From Hyalella azteca (Eukaryota > Arthropoda > Malacostraca > Amphipoda > Hyalellidae), in NCBI RefSeq assembly GCF_000764305.2, contig NW_025935823.1, forward strand, positions 62,001 through 126,000: DNA of 64,000 nucleotides, read 5' to 3'. The notes under the pieces were generated by a model. It searched no databases. It saw nothing but the letters and a program-made list of their open reading frames with translations, and was not told the origin of the DNA. A program made the position numbers and the translations under genes. Positions 47,205 to 58,526 of this stretch are shown in pieces (positions within the stretch are counted from its first letter, which is position 1; every line of letters starts with the position of its first letter).

Positions 47205-47388
47205 TTAACCCTCTACCGCCTGACACGAATAACCGAAGCAATATTGTCACAAGCCTACTTCCCAAAAAGTATACGTTCTAGTGAGCGCAAAATGCGACAA
47301 CTTTAAAATGTTCTCTGTTGCGTACAAACGTATAATTTAAGTTGAAAATTATGTTCCCGGAGAGTGACATACGGCGGTAGAGGGTGAA
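47205..47388. mobile_element. piggyBac-type MITE, 176 bp with 12-bp TIRs
   Basis: The left end is TTAA (47205-47208) followed by CCCTCTACCGCC (47209-47220). The right end is GGCGGTAGAGGG (47373-47384), the exact reverse complement, followed by TGAA (47385-47388), one substitution from TTAA. piggyBac-superfamily elements insert at TTAA and begin CCY. Here the element begins CCC, with perfect 12-bp terminal repeats. The 152-bp interior has no transposase ORF, so it is a non-autonomous miniature element that would need a transposase supplied in trans. The mutated right TTAA suggests it is not a brand-new insertion. Confidence 0.8.
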
Positions 47389-48880
47389 AGACGCTTGATA
47401 AGGAAATGTGCAAGGCAAAAACGCCTTAGTGGTTAGAAAATTCGCAATCAAAGCTCTAAACTTATCGACTTGCTAAGGCTTTCATAAGCTGTGAAAACCA
47501 TGAGTGCAATTAAAACCATCTCGTTGATTTTTGTTGTATCCTCTCTTTGATTTTCTGTCCAGAATTGCAATTCTTTTTCGTTTGTTGGCTTTGTGGCATG
47601 TAACATCCAGAAATCGAAGTAACGAACAATATCGAAATTTTTTGCTGTTAACAAATTAATAGACTGCAGTTGAAGAGTCCTGCAATCCTGAAAAATAATT
47701 GTCTATTACCAACTCGGTTATAGATCAACGATCTCAATTTAGGTGAAACTAAAAAATTTATATCAAAGATTTTTACGATGACCGAACATTTGAAATAAAC
47801 TCTGGATCTCATTAGGCACTTTAAAAATGTAGACCGTCAATTCCGGGGGGTAAGACAAACGCCCATTTTATTCGTACTTTTTCCGCTTAACTGAGCTAGA
47901 CGTTCGAATTCTGGCTCAGAAATTAAAATTCTTTGTTTAAAATAGACATAATTTGGCAATGACCTAAAATTTGTATTAATTTGACGTGTCTTGATTTATA
48001 AAATATTTTCTGGATAATTTACTTAATATTTATAGACTAATTTGTACAATCAAATTTTTAGTCCGCAATATCCATTTTGACTTGTGGGAGCGCCTTTCTC
48101 TATTCATCTGGTTAGTGGTTACTCATGCTATATAATCAATATTAATCCCACAAGTTAACCACCATCGGGCAAGAAAATTCGTCAGTTATCTCCAGATCCT
48201 CGACATTTCATGTTTTTTTTAAATTTCAATGCTTGTTTAATTCAGAAAACGTCAATCATCAATAGAAAGTTAAATTTATTGAATTAAATTTTATGGTTTA
48301 TAATGTTGTGATTTTTTTCGAAATCATTGCTCAATTTAGATTGATTGTGCCAGAGCTGAAAGTCATGCATGTGAATGTTTTAAAGTCTTAATGTTTCGTA
48401 TGAAATATTTTGTGAATATTTCTTATTTATAGCTGAATCTTTACTGCTCAAACTCTTTTTCGTCTTATGTGGACACATATTTTGAACTAAAACCTTCACT
48501 GTCAGAAAATTGTTGCGGCACGGAACTATCACAGTACCATTAAGTCAAAGATTAGGGTTAACTATAGCTCAGTTTTAAATTTCCACATTTATTCGATATT
48601 ATAATTTCGGTTGCCAACCACATACAAGCTGACCCGCCATGCGTTTAATCCCTCTCCCGGATCCTATCGAATTCCTGCTATTAAAACATCGCTCGTTAGA
48701 GCATGCAAATCCGGCCAGGCGATCTCATTAAAAAGTTCTCCCTTTATTCGAGTGAATTGGATCTTAATACTCCTGTAACTACAGTGCTTGCTACGATTAG
48801 TGATTAGAGTAACGATGAGATCTTCACCCTCGCCTTATTCGCAGATCTGCATTAGCATCATAGCTGCACTCTGACCTACA
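47389..48880. other. AT-rich DNA, one minus-strand ORF, one CNE-like patch
   Basis: The minus-strand ORF 47448-47654 (68 codons) has no recognised family. A tRNA-like gccttagtggttag motif at 47424-47437 has no matching B box. The sequence at 48620-48800 is of mixed composition and looks like conserved regulatory DNA. Confidence 0.5.
48646..48710. promoter_or_regulatory. Otx-like and POU octamer motifs
   Basis: TAATCCC at 48646-48652 matches the K50 homeodomain (Otx/bicoid-class) core. ATGCAAAT at 48703-48710 is a perfect octamer for POU-domain proteins. They lie 51 bp apart in a patch less AT-biased than its flanks. Both motifs are short, so this is a hint only. Confidence 0.25.
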
Positions 48881-48881
48881 C

Positions 48882-48926
48882 TATCATTGCACTTATTCAA
48901 ATCTATGAATAAGTGCATAAATGATA
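48882..48926. repeat. Near-perfect 45-bp hairpin
   Basis: tgcacttattca (48888-48899) is exactly complementary to 48906-48917 around a 6-nt loop. Outside a 3-nt bulge (taa), tatcat (48882-48887) pairs with atgata (48921-48926). In all, 18 base pairs in 45 bp. It is shorter than usual for a pre-miRNA and has no flanking direct repeat. Confidence 0.75.
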
Positions 48927-51900
48927 CTCGGACTTAATTGTATTATAATCACATTCTGCAGATTTTCATCACCACCCTGCACTACTATCATACAGTCTTC
49001 ACTGAGAATAACACTTCACCATGCCGATTATTTATAAATTAGGATTTCATATTTGCTGTTTGAATGGAACTCCTTCCTTTATACGATCTGTTGATCATGG
49101 TTGTTGATCGAATTGATCTCTGCACTTCTCCATCTTAACTTCCTTACTAAATACACTTTTTACCTGGCGAATGGCTCACGATGTAACTACCGCATAGTTC
49201 ATCCATAATATAATGGCCCCTCATCATTGTTTTTATTTATTTAACGTCAAGAAATGTTAGTTGTTCTGTAAGTAGCAATAACGTATAATTTGTCGCTATC
49301 ATTGCCAAAATAGTGGGAGAAGACACTGATGTGGCGCCTGATTATGTATGAAGGCTCGTATATGCACAGGTCTTCTGTATACTTAATGAAGATTCCTTGC
49401 AGGTTCATATCAACTTCCTAAGTTTGCTTCTTACGTGCATTTTTACGAGCCAGTCGCAGTAATGAAGCTTGATGCTCGAAATTGCTCGGGAAATTGATGA
49501 TCTCAATGCATGTCAAAATGTCTCTCTCTTGCATCACGGAGTTGTGCTATGAAGCTTCCAGATGAACATTTATTACTTAGTCTTTTGTAAGCCGAAGAAT
49601 AATTCATTTTATAGCTCTTAATTTCTGTCAGGTTCCTCTGCTATTATTATTATGGAGCATAAATAGCAAGATAAACGTGACTTCTTTGTCTGAAATCTGT
49701 AGTTGGTATTAATAATACTTTCTCATTCGATGCTTCACTAGATATATGTTTAAATTTTAAGGTTGCTTGCCTGTTTTTATGCCATAAAGTTCTCAATGTA
49801 AACAATGCAGTCGCCAAGTCTTTAGTCCGTATAAAGCCTGCCTGTGGCGGTGTGTTTGGACATGTATTTGCTTCTATTTCATAAGCCATTATATTTCATA
49901 TCCGTAAGCCAATAAAAGCAGTAAGACCAAAGCCTTATGAGGTCTTTGCTATTATGAGAATGCTCGCTCTTTGGCTTCTCAAAATGGAGCATATGCTTCT
50001 AACTTTTCAGCCAACATTGCAAGTATATGTATGCAGAGTGGTTTAAGTTGGCTCATACCTATGAATTATTTCAACTAATAATGGATTGAAAACTACTGTG
50101 CTTATTCAAATTGATATTCTTGTGTATTATGCGAAATGCTGAAAATCATCGCAATATCATTGTTCGTGTTCTTTTTTCGTACATGTACTAAGATTTAACT
50201 ATTTAATGTATTCCAATGAAATGTGAGGTTGTACGCTCATCATAAATGCCCCTATTAATGGAAACTTTTTATCGAAACTCCTCCTATTGCATTATAAATT
50301 GACAGAACTTTGCCTACCTATTCAAGTTCACGATGTTATGTTGGACTTCTCTACTTCGTTAAGAACAAAATATACGTTGTCGGGTGGGCGTAAACGTCGT
50401 ATATAAGCTACTCATGAACTCAGAATTTATGGCGTCGTCGGTGCGCGCAGTTTGTAAACATGGCTCGCGTCAACTGCCGAGTTGGCAGTTTGTGCACATG
50501 CCACAAACATCACGACCTGCCTCGGCCAGTCGATCCTGCGAAGTTTGGCTGATATTGCACGCAATATTTGTTAGCGTGTCGAAATTTGAAAGGTACTGCT
50601 GTGAACTAACTTTTTTTACATTTTGATATTTTTGGAGAATTTATCATGCTGCTGCTGCTACTGCATAACACTCGTATTAGCGACGAGCAACATTGGCTCG
50701 TGAATTGGTTCGTCGTCTGTATGAGAATAGAAAATCATTTATTTAACAGTATTCAAAATTATTTATACAACTGTAGAAGAGGTATTGATTAACTTTATTG
50801 AATGAGCTAGGATGTGGGTGAGGATTTAATTTTTTTATTGTCTTCTTAAACAAAAAGTTGTAGTACTACAGTGACTATGACCTTGATTGAAATTTATCAC
50901 TAATTAAGAGATCAAATCTAGTGTTTTTCTAGCCTGTCATAACTGGTTTGATTTCATTGTGGAAATTAAATGAAGAATCACTTCCTTCCACGCATTGTGC
51001 TTCTCAGCTGCTACAGCCTACGACTCTCAGAAGAGGTCGAGGCAGATGTGCGTGTCCCATAGATATACCGGCGCTGCCTCATTATCCTTAAGACTTTAAT
51101 GTTGATGGCGGGAAATGTGCTACGCTCGTAACACCGTAAAATGTGCGAATATTCGTGTGCTCGTTTCTGGCTACGAAACGTCGCTGTTCCCACAACAATT
51201 TTGCACCTCGTCTCCGCTGCTTGTCCACCTTTCTCACCTAGTCGCTGACTTGGCTGCATATTTAGTCCTCGTTCAGTGATAAATGCTAGATAACTGATAA
51301 TCCGTTCTATAATTTTTGGTTCGGGGATTTATTTGCTTAGGACGCGCAATCTTAGCTGCTGTCCGCGGGAGGAATTAATGATAAGCTGATATAATGAAGT
51401 TTTTGTAATTCATTGTATTTATAGAGTGAATGAATTCCTTTTATATCAGTTTTTTCTCAAAAATAAAACTTTATTGTTATTTTTTAGCCGCTTATGCAGA
51501 ATTTTATTGTAAGTTTGTAAAATGTTTTGAATGATATTGCTGTGCAGTCTCTTCATTTCATTCCTTCTTGACCTGAAGGTCTTACGGATTTCATGCAATT
51601 TTATAGACGCATCTTCTATATAATTTAAGCTTGAATGCCTCGACCAAAGTTTTTGTATTAAGAAGAGCGCGTTACAAATGCATCAACACTTGAAATTCTT
51701 GAATTATATTATTCATGATCAGCAATCTGGATGTTAAATATTTCAGTAAAAAAATGATGAGGTGATTAAATTTGATATTTTGGTATTACGTAAGAAAATG
51801 ATGAACTATTTGTACTAGAATGACTCAAATTTTATCATATTATATATGTCTCATTGGTATATGCACAATATAATAATAGTGTAGTCAATTATACCTGTTC

Positions 51901-52016
51901 CGTTATTTTTATTCCTAGAGTGACGTATGCAGGGCTTCAAGTGGAAGGATTCCCAACACTCATTATTTTAACGCACTCGTCACAAGCGTACGAGAGGAAT
52001 ATTCTGTTTGAGCTTG
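48927..52016. other. Unique DNA, two small hairpins, no gene recognised
   Basis: Hairpins at 50472-50508 are listed separately. The minus-strand ORF 49650-49889 (79 codons) has a protein-like composition but no recognised family. A GC-richer patch at 51000-51250 carries a minus-strand ORF (51011-51259) without a known domain. Confidence 0.5.
50472..50508. repeat. Two back-to-back 7-bp hairpins
   Basis: aactgcc (50472-50478) pairs with ggcagtt (50484-50490) around 5 bases. gtttgtg (50488-50494) pairs with cacaaac (50502-50508) around 7 bases. The two stems share three bases, so only one can form fully at a time. They lie in a GC-richer patch. Confidence 0.5.
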
Positions 52017-52242
52017 GGTGAACCGGAAACATGGATGAGCTGGAAATGTAAGTAAGCTGGAAATGTAAGTGAGCTGGAAATGTAAGTGAGCTGGAAATGT
52101 GGGTGAACCGGAAACATGGATGAGCTGGAAATGTAAGTAATCTGGTAATGTGAGTGAGCTGGAACTGTTGGTAAGCTTGAAATGTACAGTAGGTGAGCTG
52201 GAATTGTTGGATAGATGGAAATGTTGGATGAGTTAGCAAGAC
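52017..52242. repeat. 17-bp minisatellite with an 85-bp higher-order period
   Basis: The basic unit is gagctggaaatgtaagt. The variant ggtgaaccggaaacatgg occurs at 52017 and again at 52102, exactly 5 x 17 bp apart, showing a five-unit higher-order repeat. Copies to the right become degenerate. Minus-strand ORFs 51937-52314 and 51980-52288 are array translations. Confidence 0.93.
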
Positions 52243-54697
52243 TGTAATATATATATGCGTGGCCCTTTGCGAGACAATTTTCAAACAATGAAAATAATTA
52301 TTCGAAGTTTGCACAGTTGCATAGTTTTAATTCTTTGTACGATATGGGTACACACAGAGAGAGAATGAGATATTTTGTCCAAATAACGATGTATTTTTGC
52401 CTGTTGTCATTCAGTCCCAGTTTGTCTCGGCAAAAGGGCATGTCGATCAGCGCTATTTACAGAAATTGTCACTATTTGAACAATATGACCCAAAAACATT
52501 CTGAGTGGATTAGATTAACCGATAGATGAATCCACTGTTTTTTTTGGGGGGGGGGGGCGAAGTTTTTCCATTAGCCTTCAGTCGAATTCATGGTAGCACG
52601 GATACCATGCATGGGCGCAACGTGCGAGCGCTTATTGGACCAGGTAAAATGCAACATTGCTGTACGTGGTACCGGGCTTTTAAGCATTCATGTCTTCATT
52701 CACACAGTGACACGTTGTCTTATTTATTTATCTTGATTAAATCTACATCGTCACACATTTTGTTGCAATAGTTAAATATTGGATATACTCGTGGGTAAAT
52801 GTTATATAGTTGGTGGCTGCTATACGTACTTCCGAAATTGTGCTTCTGACACAAATTAGAGATAAATATGGGAATTAAGATATTTTGATAAAGTATTCAA
52901 TATGAAATAGAATTTTTAGATCGCCAATTGCGCGCGCGTTACTGAACCAACGCCCGGCATAATTTCTTGGTTTTAGCTACACAAATATGGGGAAGGATCA
53001 CATTAAGGTACAAGGATCACATTAGGGATCTTTCAGTGGGTAAGTGGATAGGATCACATTGACACAAAAATTTCGTCCAGGAAAGATTTGAGTTAAAAAA
53101 TTATATCTCATAAATTTAATTACCTTTCTTGGATATAATCTATATTCTACCGTATTTTGAGAGCATTTTTTGAAAGTTAAAGCATGTTTCCTGCAGAGAT
53201 TGTTTTTCATTCATAGATTGTTTTTCATTTTTGCTATTTCAAAAATAAACTACAACGCTGTTGTATTCGTATTATTGTAGCAAAGTGTTGAACGGTATTG
53301 TTCATCACATTCATGGTAAGTTGCTTGGGTGCGAGTCTATCATTTAGTGTCGTGTTGCTTGCAAATATATCTCGCGTGAAGAGAGAGAGAGATAAATCTC
53401 CCGTCGAACCGGAAAGCTTTTATCCTATAGGATTTTAAGCCGCGGATTTCTGTTCCGCCACGACGGCAATTTGCCGGTATATAGCGACAGCTTCCCTGCA
53501 TAGCGTAAAGTTACTTATGTCTAATTTATTCTATGATGCTGAGAGTTTCTTAACGAATTGTCAGAATCTTATTATTGAGCTTTAGTTAATTGAAGTTTAC
53601 TTACAATAGAATAACGTTGAAATTGTAGATCACAGATTTATTTATTTGAAGTTGAAATGAAAGTAAATGACTTGAAACGCTAGCTTATGTGATTATTTTA
53701 ATGAAAAGAATCCCTGCCACTATTCTACAAAATCGCAAACTGCTTTCGCCATATGAATGTTTTTATGCACTTCATTGTTTATCTCGTTTTCCCGAATACC
53801 AACTATAATTTATTAATTGAGATTTTCAAGTTGAGAAAATTTTGTTCTCGCGCCGCTCAACAAAAGGTTCCAACAATTATTTTTTTACTAGAAATTGAAC
53901 CGAAGTTCTGAACTCAAGTTTGTTATTTCCATTTTTGCGTTCCCGTAAGCATTGGAAGAAAAACGTTCCGCCCGGAAAACTCTCCTAAGTTTGGGCCATG
54001 AAAAATGCCCAAGACTTTGGCTGGCAGCAGCCATACGATGCCGGCCGAACTCTCGACTAATGTTCTTCTGGATTTTCATGCCAATAAACCTGCAAAACTT
54101 CCTGGGGCAGGCATTGCCCAAATGAAAAAACTTGCCCTCGTCCTAACCACGAGGCATAGACTTCCAGATTGAAAATGAAGCCCCACTTGCGCCTAACTTC
54201 TTCATCTGCGCGAGCCAACATTTCAATTTGGTTATCCGAGTGAAGTGATTTGGAATCAGTGTGATGAGATTTCATACTATGTTCTGCGTAATTTCTGCAT
54301 TTTAGGGACTATGTGTTGGGACAAATGTTTTAGAGCTCAACTGAAATTAGCGCAACTCGTGTCCAAACTGAAATTCGAGTACGAATACTTATGAATAATT
54401 CATGCGCTATTTAAATTCAAATACATGCGCCAAATTTTTTGCAATTCCTATGCATACGCAGATGTTTTGGAGATGTAAATACATACAAATGTGAACGTTT
54501 TGCGATGAAAATACATATGAATGCAAAATGTTTTGGCAAAACAAATTCTTATGAGTGCAAACGCTTTTGAAATGCTACGGAAAATTTTCTTTCTTTTCAT
54601 GAGTTACTCCTAGTCATTTAGTCTCAAATATCCTGACGCTGATGCTGCAACTCTAGTGTTACAGGTGCATTACAATTTCAACAATTGTTTATGAAGT
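52243..54697. other. AT-rich DNA with homopolymers and a minor repeat
   Basis: A minor repeat (aaggatcacatta at 52993 and 53012, taggatcacatt at 53050) and a 17-bp duplication (agattgtttttcatt, about 53198-53230) are present. A (GA)n tract lies near 53380. Two overlapping minus-strand ORFs (53888-54121 and 54057-54275) sit in GC-richer sequence with no recognised family. Confidence 0.5.
52538..52557. repeat. T8-G12 homopolymer junction
   Basis: Eight T are followed by twelve G. A G12 run is striking in this AT-rich window. It is prone to slippage and to sequencing error, so its exact length is uncertain. Confidence 0.9.
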
Positions 54698-54815
54698 GTG
54701 ACATGTGTCACTAGACTGGCTGCAGTGACATGTGTCACTAGACTGGCTGCAGTGACATGTGTCACTAGACTGGCTGCAGTGACATGTGTCACTAGACTGG
54801 CTGCAGTGACTAGCC
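54698..54815. repeat. 27-bp minisatellite, four identical copies
   Basis: Units 54698-54724, 54725-54751, 54752-54778 and 54779-54805 look identical, followed by a partial copy. Each unit contains the near-palindrome gtgacatgtgtcac. With a period divisible by three, ORFs run through on both strands (54698-54976 plus, 54670-54861 minus, 54689-54895 minus). Identity among copies implies very recent expansion. Confidence 0.95.
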
Positions 54816-55824
54816 GATTCAATGACTCCAGAGCCGAAATATTGTACCAGCAATTTATCATCTACTATCTTCGCCCACTGCCTCGTAAAATTCACAGTAG
54901 GAAATATTTATCGGCAAATCTGGAGCTGCCGATGGATTTAGTCAGGCGAGAAATGCGGTCCATAGAAGCTGGATAGCAAAATACGCGGCAGCTGGTGACA
55001 TAAAGCCTGTTACCGCAGTAATGGTGACCGCTGCTACACCATGATCATCCAGCTGCCTCTTCACGCAGGTTGTTAGCCTCGGCCGGACAGGTCATGTGTT
55101 CGTGGCACCGCAAATTGAAGTTACGAGCCTCACGAAACTCTACGCAAACTGCCGCCTCTCTTGCCGGGTGAGAGCCATTGTCCGCAAACTACGAGAATAA
55201 TCCGTCGTAATGTGGCCGGAGGGCGACCAAAAAGCCACCTCATGGCAGAATATAGCGAGAAAAATGATGCATCTTTGCTCTCTCGACGACCGCATCAGGC
55301 CCGTGGATCTGCCGCAAAAATGCGCCGTTCCGCAGCACTCGAAATCATCAGACGCGCACTTTTTGCCCAACAGGATACGCAGCTCTCTTCTTGCTGGGCA
55401 TTGTCGGTGGGAAAAAAGTGTTTCGTTTTTATGCTGCTAAGTATTACCGTTCTTCAACTTGGCCCAGGGTTTATTTACAATTCATTTGCCTGTCGAATTT
55501 TTTTTACTTGTATGATGTCTCGGAAAAGTGCACCATTTCTTCACTCTGAAGTGATTTTTTGCATTTGAAGTAGAGTACAAAACAGTAGGTATATATATGA
55601 AATAATTTATAAAATGTGTTTTCACAAACAGATTTTTGCGCAAATGATTCATTTAATTTGATCATTTTTTCTTAGTCTGGGAGCGATTTTATGTAAGCAT
55701 GAATTACAAAATACGAGGAAGAGTTTGCGGTTCAGCAGCCTGTTTGTGATTCAACTATATCATCAAATTAGCGCCTCTTGCTTGCTGTCATCGAGCATAA
55801 ATTTAAGCGCGGAATTTCAGAACC
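54816..55824. other. GC-richer tract with overlapping ORFs, no family recognised
   Basis: About 54890-55420 is clearly GC-richer and CpG-richer than its surroundings. The plus-strand ORFs 55161-55568 (135 codons) and 55210-55440 and the minus-strand ORF 55140-55370 overlap in different frames. The 135-codon ORF starts basic and ends hydrophobic and matches nothing I know. It could hide an exon, a CpG-rich regulatory region or an old insertion. Confidence 0.4.
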
Positions 55825-55908
55825 TAAAACCAGTTTTATAACTGGTTTTATACTTATTTTATAAGTTATATTATACACATAAGTATAATATAAGTTATAA
55901 TATAAGTG
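55825..55908. repeat. Two adjacent AT-rich hairpins
   Basis: First, taaaaccagtt (55825-55835) pairs exactly with aactggtttta (55840-55850) around a 4-nt loop, giving 11 bp. It is followed directly by a 26-nt arm (55851-55876) that pairs with 55883-55908 with about four mismatches around a 6-nt loop. More AT-rich self-complementary sequence continues to about 55970. Could be a foldback repeat remnant or simple AT-rich palindromic DNA. Confidence 0.75.
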
Positions 55909-57778
55909 AATTTAAGTTTTTCTATATACATTATATAATATATATGTAATTTTATAACTTATATTAACCACTGCTTGCCGCTGCCGGAAACAAACCACGG
56001 CCGCTGCACTGGAGGCCTACAGGCCGCTCATATTTAGCCGCACTTTCTATCTCCGCGCTGAGGAGCACCGAAAACAAACGCTGTTGTCGTCATAATTGCC
56101 ATCATTACTTAAGCTGTTATCATTCTATGATGATATTATTTACTTATATTATTTAGCAGCGTTAAATTTTTGTTAGCATTTAGAATGAAAAATTTTTTAT
56201 GGAGCCGTTATTAATTGTGATGATTTAGTGTTTAATTTTTAGTAAAAGTTTAATTATTATAGAACGCCTAACATTCATAATTAGATAAGTTGTTCAATTT
56301 ACAGAGAGAACATTTTATTGAATTTATGTTTTTCGTTTACATGCGCCACGCGCCGAACTGATATGCTGTTTTTCTAGAACTTTTGAAGCTTGTACGAGCT
56401 AAGAATTCTATATCTCTATAGACTATGGTCTAGTGTTAAACTCAGAGTACAGTGAAAAATTATCTATGATTCGCAACCCATTGACAAGAGCAAATGCAAA
56501 TAAAGTTGGAACACCGTTAACAACAATATGAATTTGCACTTTCTCCCCGGAACAGCATTAAAGATTCTTTTATATTCAGTATTTCCTGTATGTTATATAG
56601 TGGAGTGAAAATTGTCTATATTTTGCTATGAAAGTAAAAGTGCGGATCCTGGCTGTACGGTGATCAGTCACGCGCCGTCCAGATTTATTTTACGTCGAGT
56701 TAAAGGAAGCCTCGGCCTGATGGAGTGCCATTCCTGCGTCAGTGGAGGTGCACTCAGTGACCTCTTACTTTATTCCTCAGACAAGACTCATTCTTAACAC
56801 ACATTCAGCATTAATATAACGAGCATTACTCTTATTAGTAAATATATTAAGCTACTTCGTTAGAAGATTAATACATATTAGGAATTAATACTGAACATTG
56901 ATATTGTTAAGAATATTAAGCTACTTCGTTTAAAAGTTTAATGCATATTACGCATTAAAATCAAGCATTACTATAATTAGCATTAATATTATTTGGCACA
57001 TCATGTTACTTCATTAAAAGCTCAATGCATGTTAGGCACGAGGTTATCGCCCTGACCAGCCATTATATCGTGTAGGCAAATTTATAAGGATTTTTTATCG
57101 ACAATATATAGATAAAAGTAGACGTTAATTTGTGTTTCGTCAAACTTACTCGACACTTCCACACGCGCTCTGAAAATTTTACAAATTTTGATATGTGAAC
57201 TGCTCGGCAGGCTGCACTGCTGGAATCATTGGCTTCACTTCGCGTCTGGTCGCTGGACTCTAATTAGCCACTGCGCTTTTCATACAACGAACGCTCCAAC
57301 CGAACGCTAGCTGAGTTCATTGAAATTATTGTGAACATGCAGAAGTTGAGTTAATTCGCTAATATTATCTTGAATGAAAGACCACATTTATCTGACAAAC
57401 GTCGAGAGTAAGCTAGTTATTTACACTCATTTATTAAGAGTTTTTTACTTGCATCAATGTATTTACAAGGCAATGCAACTGACGTGTTGAGAGCCTAATT
57501 TATTCTTTTATCCAACTAGGCATCCAATTCCTCACTTAACTTGATCAAATGCGCTTTAAGAGCCCACACAGCTCTTTGAATTATTTAATCTAAACATCAA
57601 ATGAACAAAAAACAAATCCCCGGCCGCTGCATTATTGCCTCGTATAACAGCAAAGGAAAGTTGGACGCATCCACGCAGACGCTCATTCGCTGGAACCTCA
57701 TTAAAAGCAGGAATATTTTTATTGACCAGCCGGATGAGGCTCACCACATCTCGCTGCATCCATCGATGTTTCTCTTCT
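55909..57778. other. AT-rich DNA with an old degenerate repeat
   Basis: 56840-57040 contains three diverged copies of an atattaagctacttcgtt-type block (anchors near 56851, 56920 and 57005). GC-richer patches lie at 55975-56090 and 57190-57310. Plus and minus ORFs overlap at 57556-57847 just before the 31-bp array and have no recognised family. Confidence 0.5.
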
Positions 57779-58432
57779 ACCTGGGCAACAATAATAATAA
57801 ATGTTTCTGCGCGTAACGATCTAGGTAATAAATGCCTAGACCGTTAAGTGCAGTACTTCGCCATCTAGGCAACAGTAATAATAAATGCTACTGCACTTAA
57901 TCATCTAGGCAATAAATGCTACTGTACTATGATATCTAGGCAACAATAATAATCAATGCTACTGCACTCTATCATCTAGGAAACTAATGCTGCTGCACTC
58001 CGCCATCTAGGCAACAAATGCTGCTGCATTCTGCCAGCTAGGCAACAAATGCTGCTGCATTCTGCCGGCTAGGCAACAAATGCTGCTGCATTCTGCAGCT
58101 AGGCAACAAATGCTGCTGCATTCAGCCAGCTAGGCAACAAATGCTGCGGCATTCTGCCAGCTAGGCAACAAATGCTACTGCATTCTGCCAGCTAGGCAAC
58201 AAATGCTGCTGCATTCAGCCAGCTAGGCAACAAATGCTGCGGCATTCTGCCAGCTAGGCAACAAATGCTACTGCATTCTGCCAGCTAGGCAACAAATGCT
58301 GCTGCATTCAGCCAGCTAGGCAACAAATGCTGCTGCATTCTGCCAGCTAGGCAACAAATGCTGCTGCATTCTGCCAGCTAGGCAACAAATGCTGCTGCAT
58401 TCAGCCAGCTAGGCAACAAATGCTGCTGCATN
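57779..58432. repeat. 31-bp minisatellite with polar homogenisation, about 20 copies, ending at an N
   Basis: The homogeneous part (about 57990-58431) has the unit ctgccagctaggcaacaaat plus gctgctgcatt. From 58121 a three-unit, 93-bp higher-order period is seen (the ttcagcc variant recurs at 58121, 58214 and 58307). To the left the units are longer, diverged and carry AAT expansions (caacaataataataaatg). The array stops abruptly at an N (58432), so the right end may be an assembly collapse. Confidence 0.95.
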
Positions 58433-58526
58433 GCCTCTAAGCTTCAGGCTTGAAGTTAGCATCTAAGTTTTGTGATTCCTGGCTTCCATGATGAATTTAT
58501 TTCCATTTTATCTTAATTTATGAGCC

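Noticed and set aside
47424..47437. A-box-like gccttagtggttag
   Set aside because: No B box at the expected distance and no acceptor-stem pairing; likely chance next to the MITE.
49650..49889. 79-codon minus-strand ORF with protein-like composition
   Set aside because: No family recognised and the length is within chance expectation for 64 kb in six frames. Not strong enough for a gene call.
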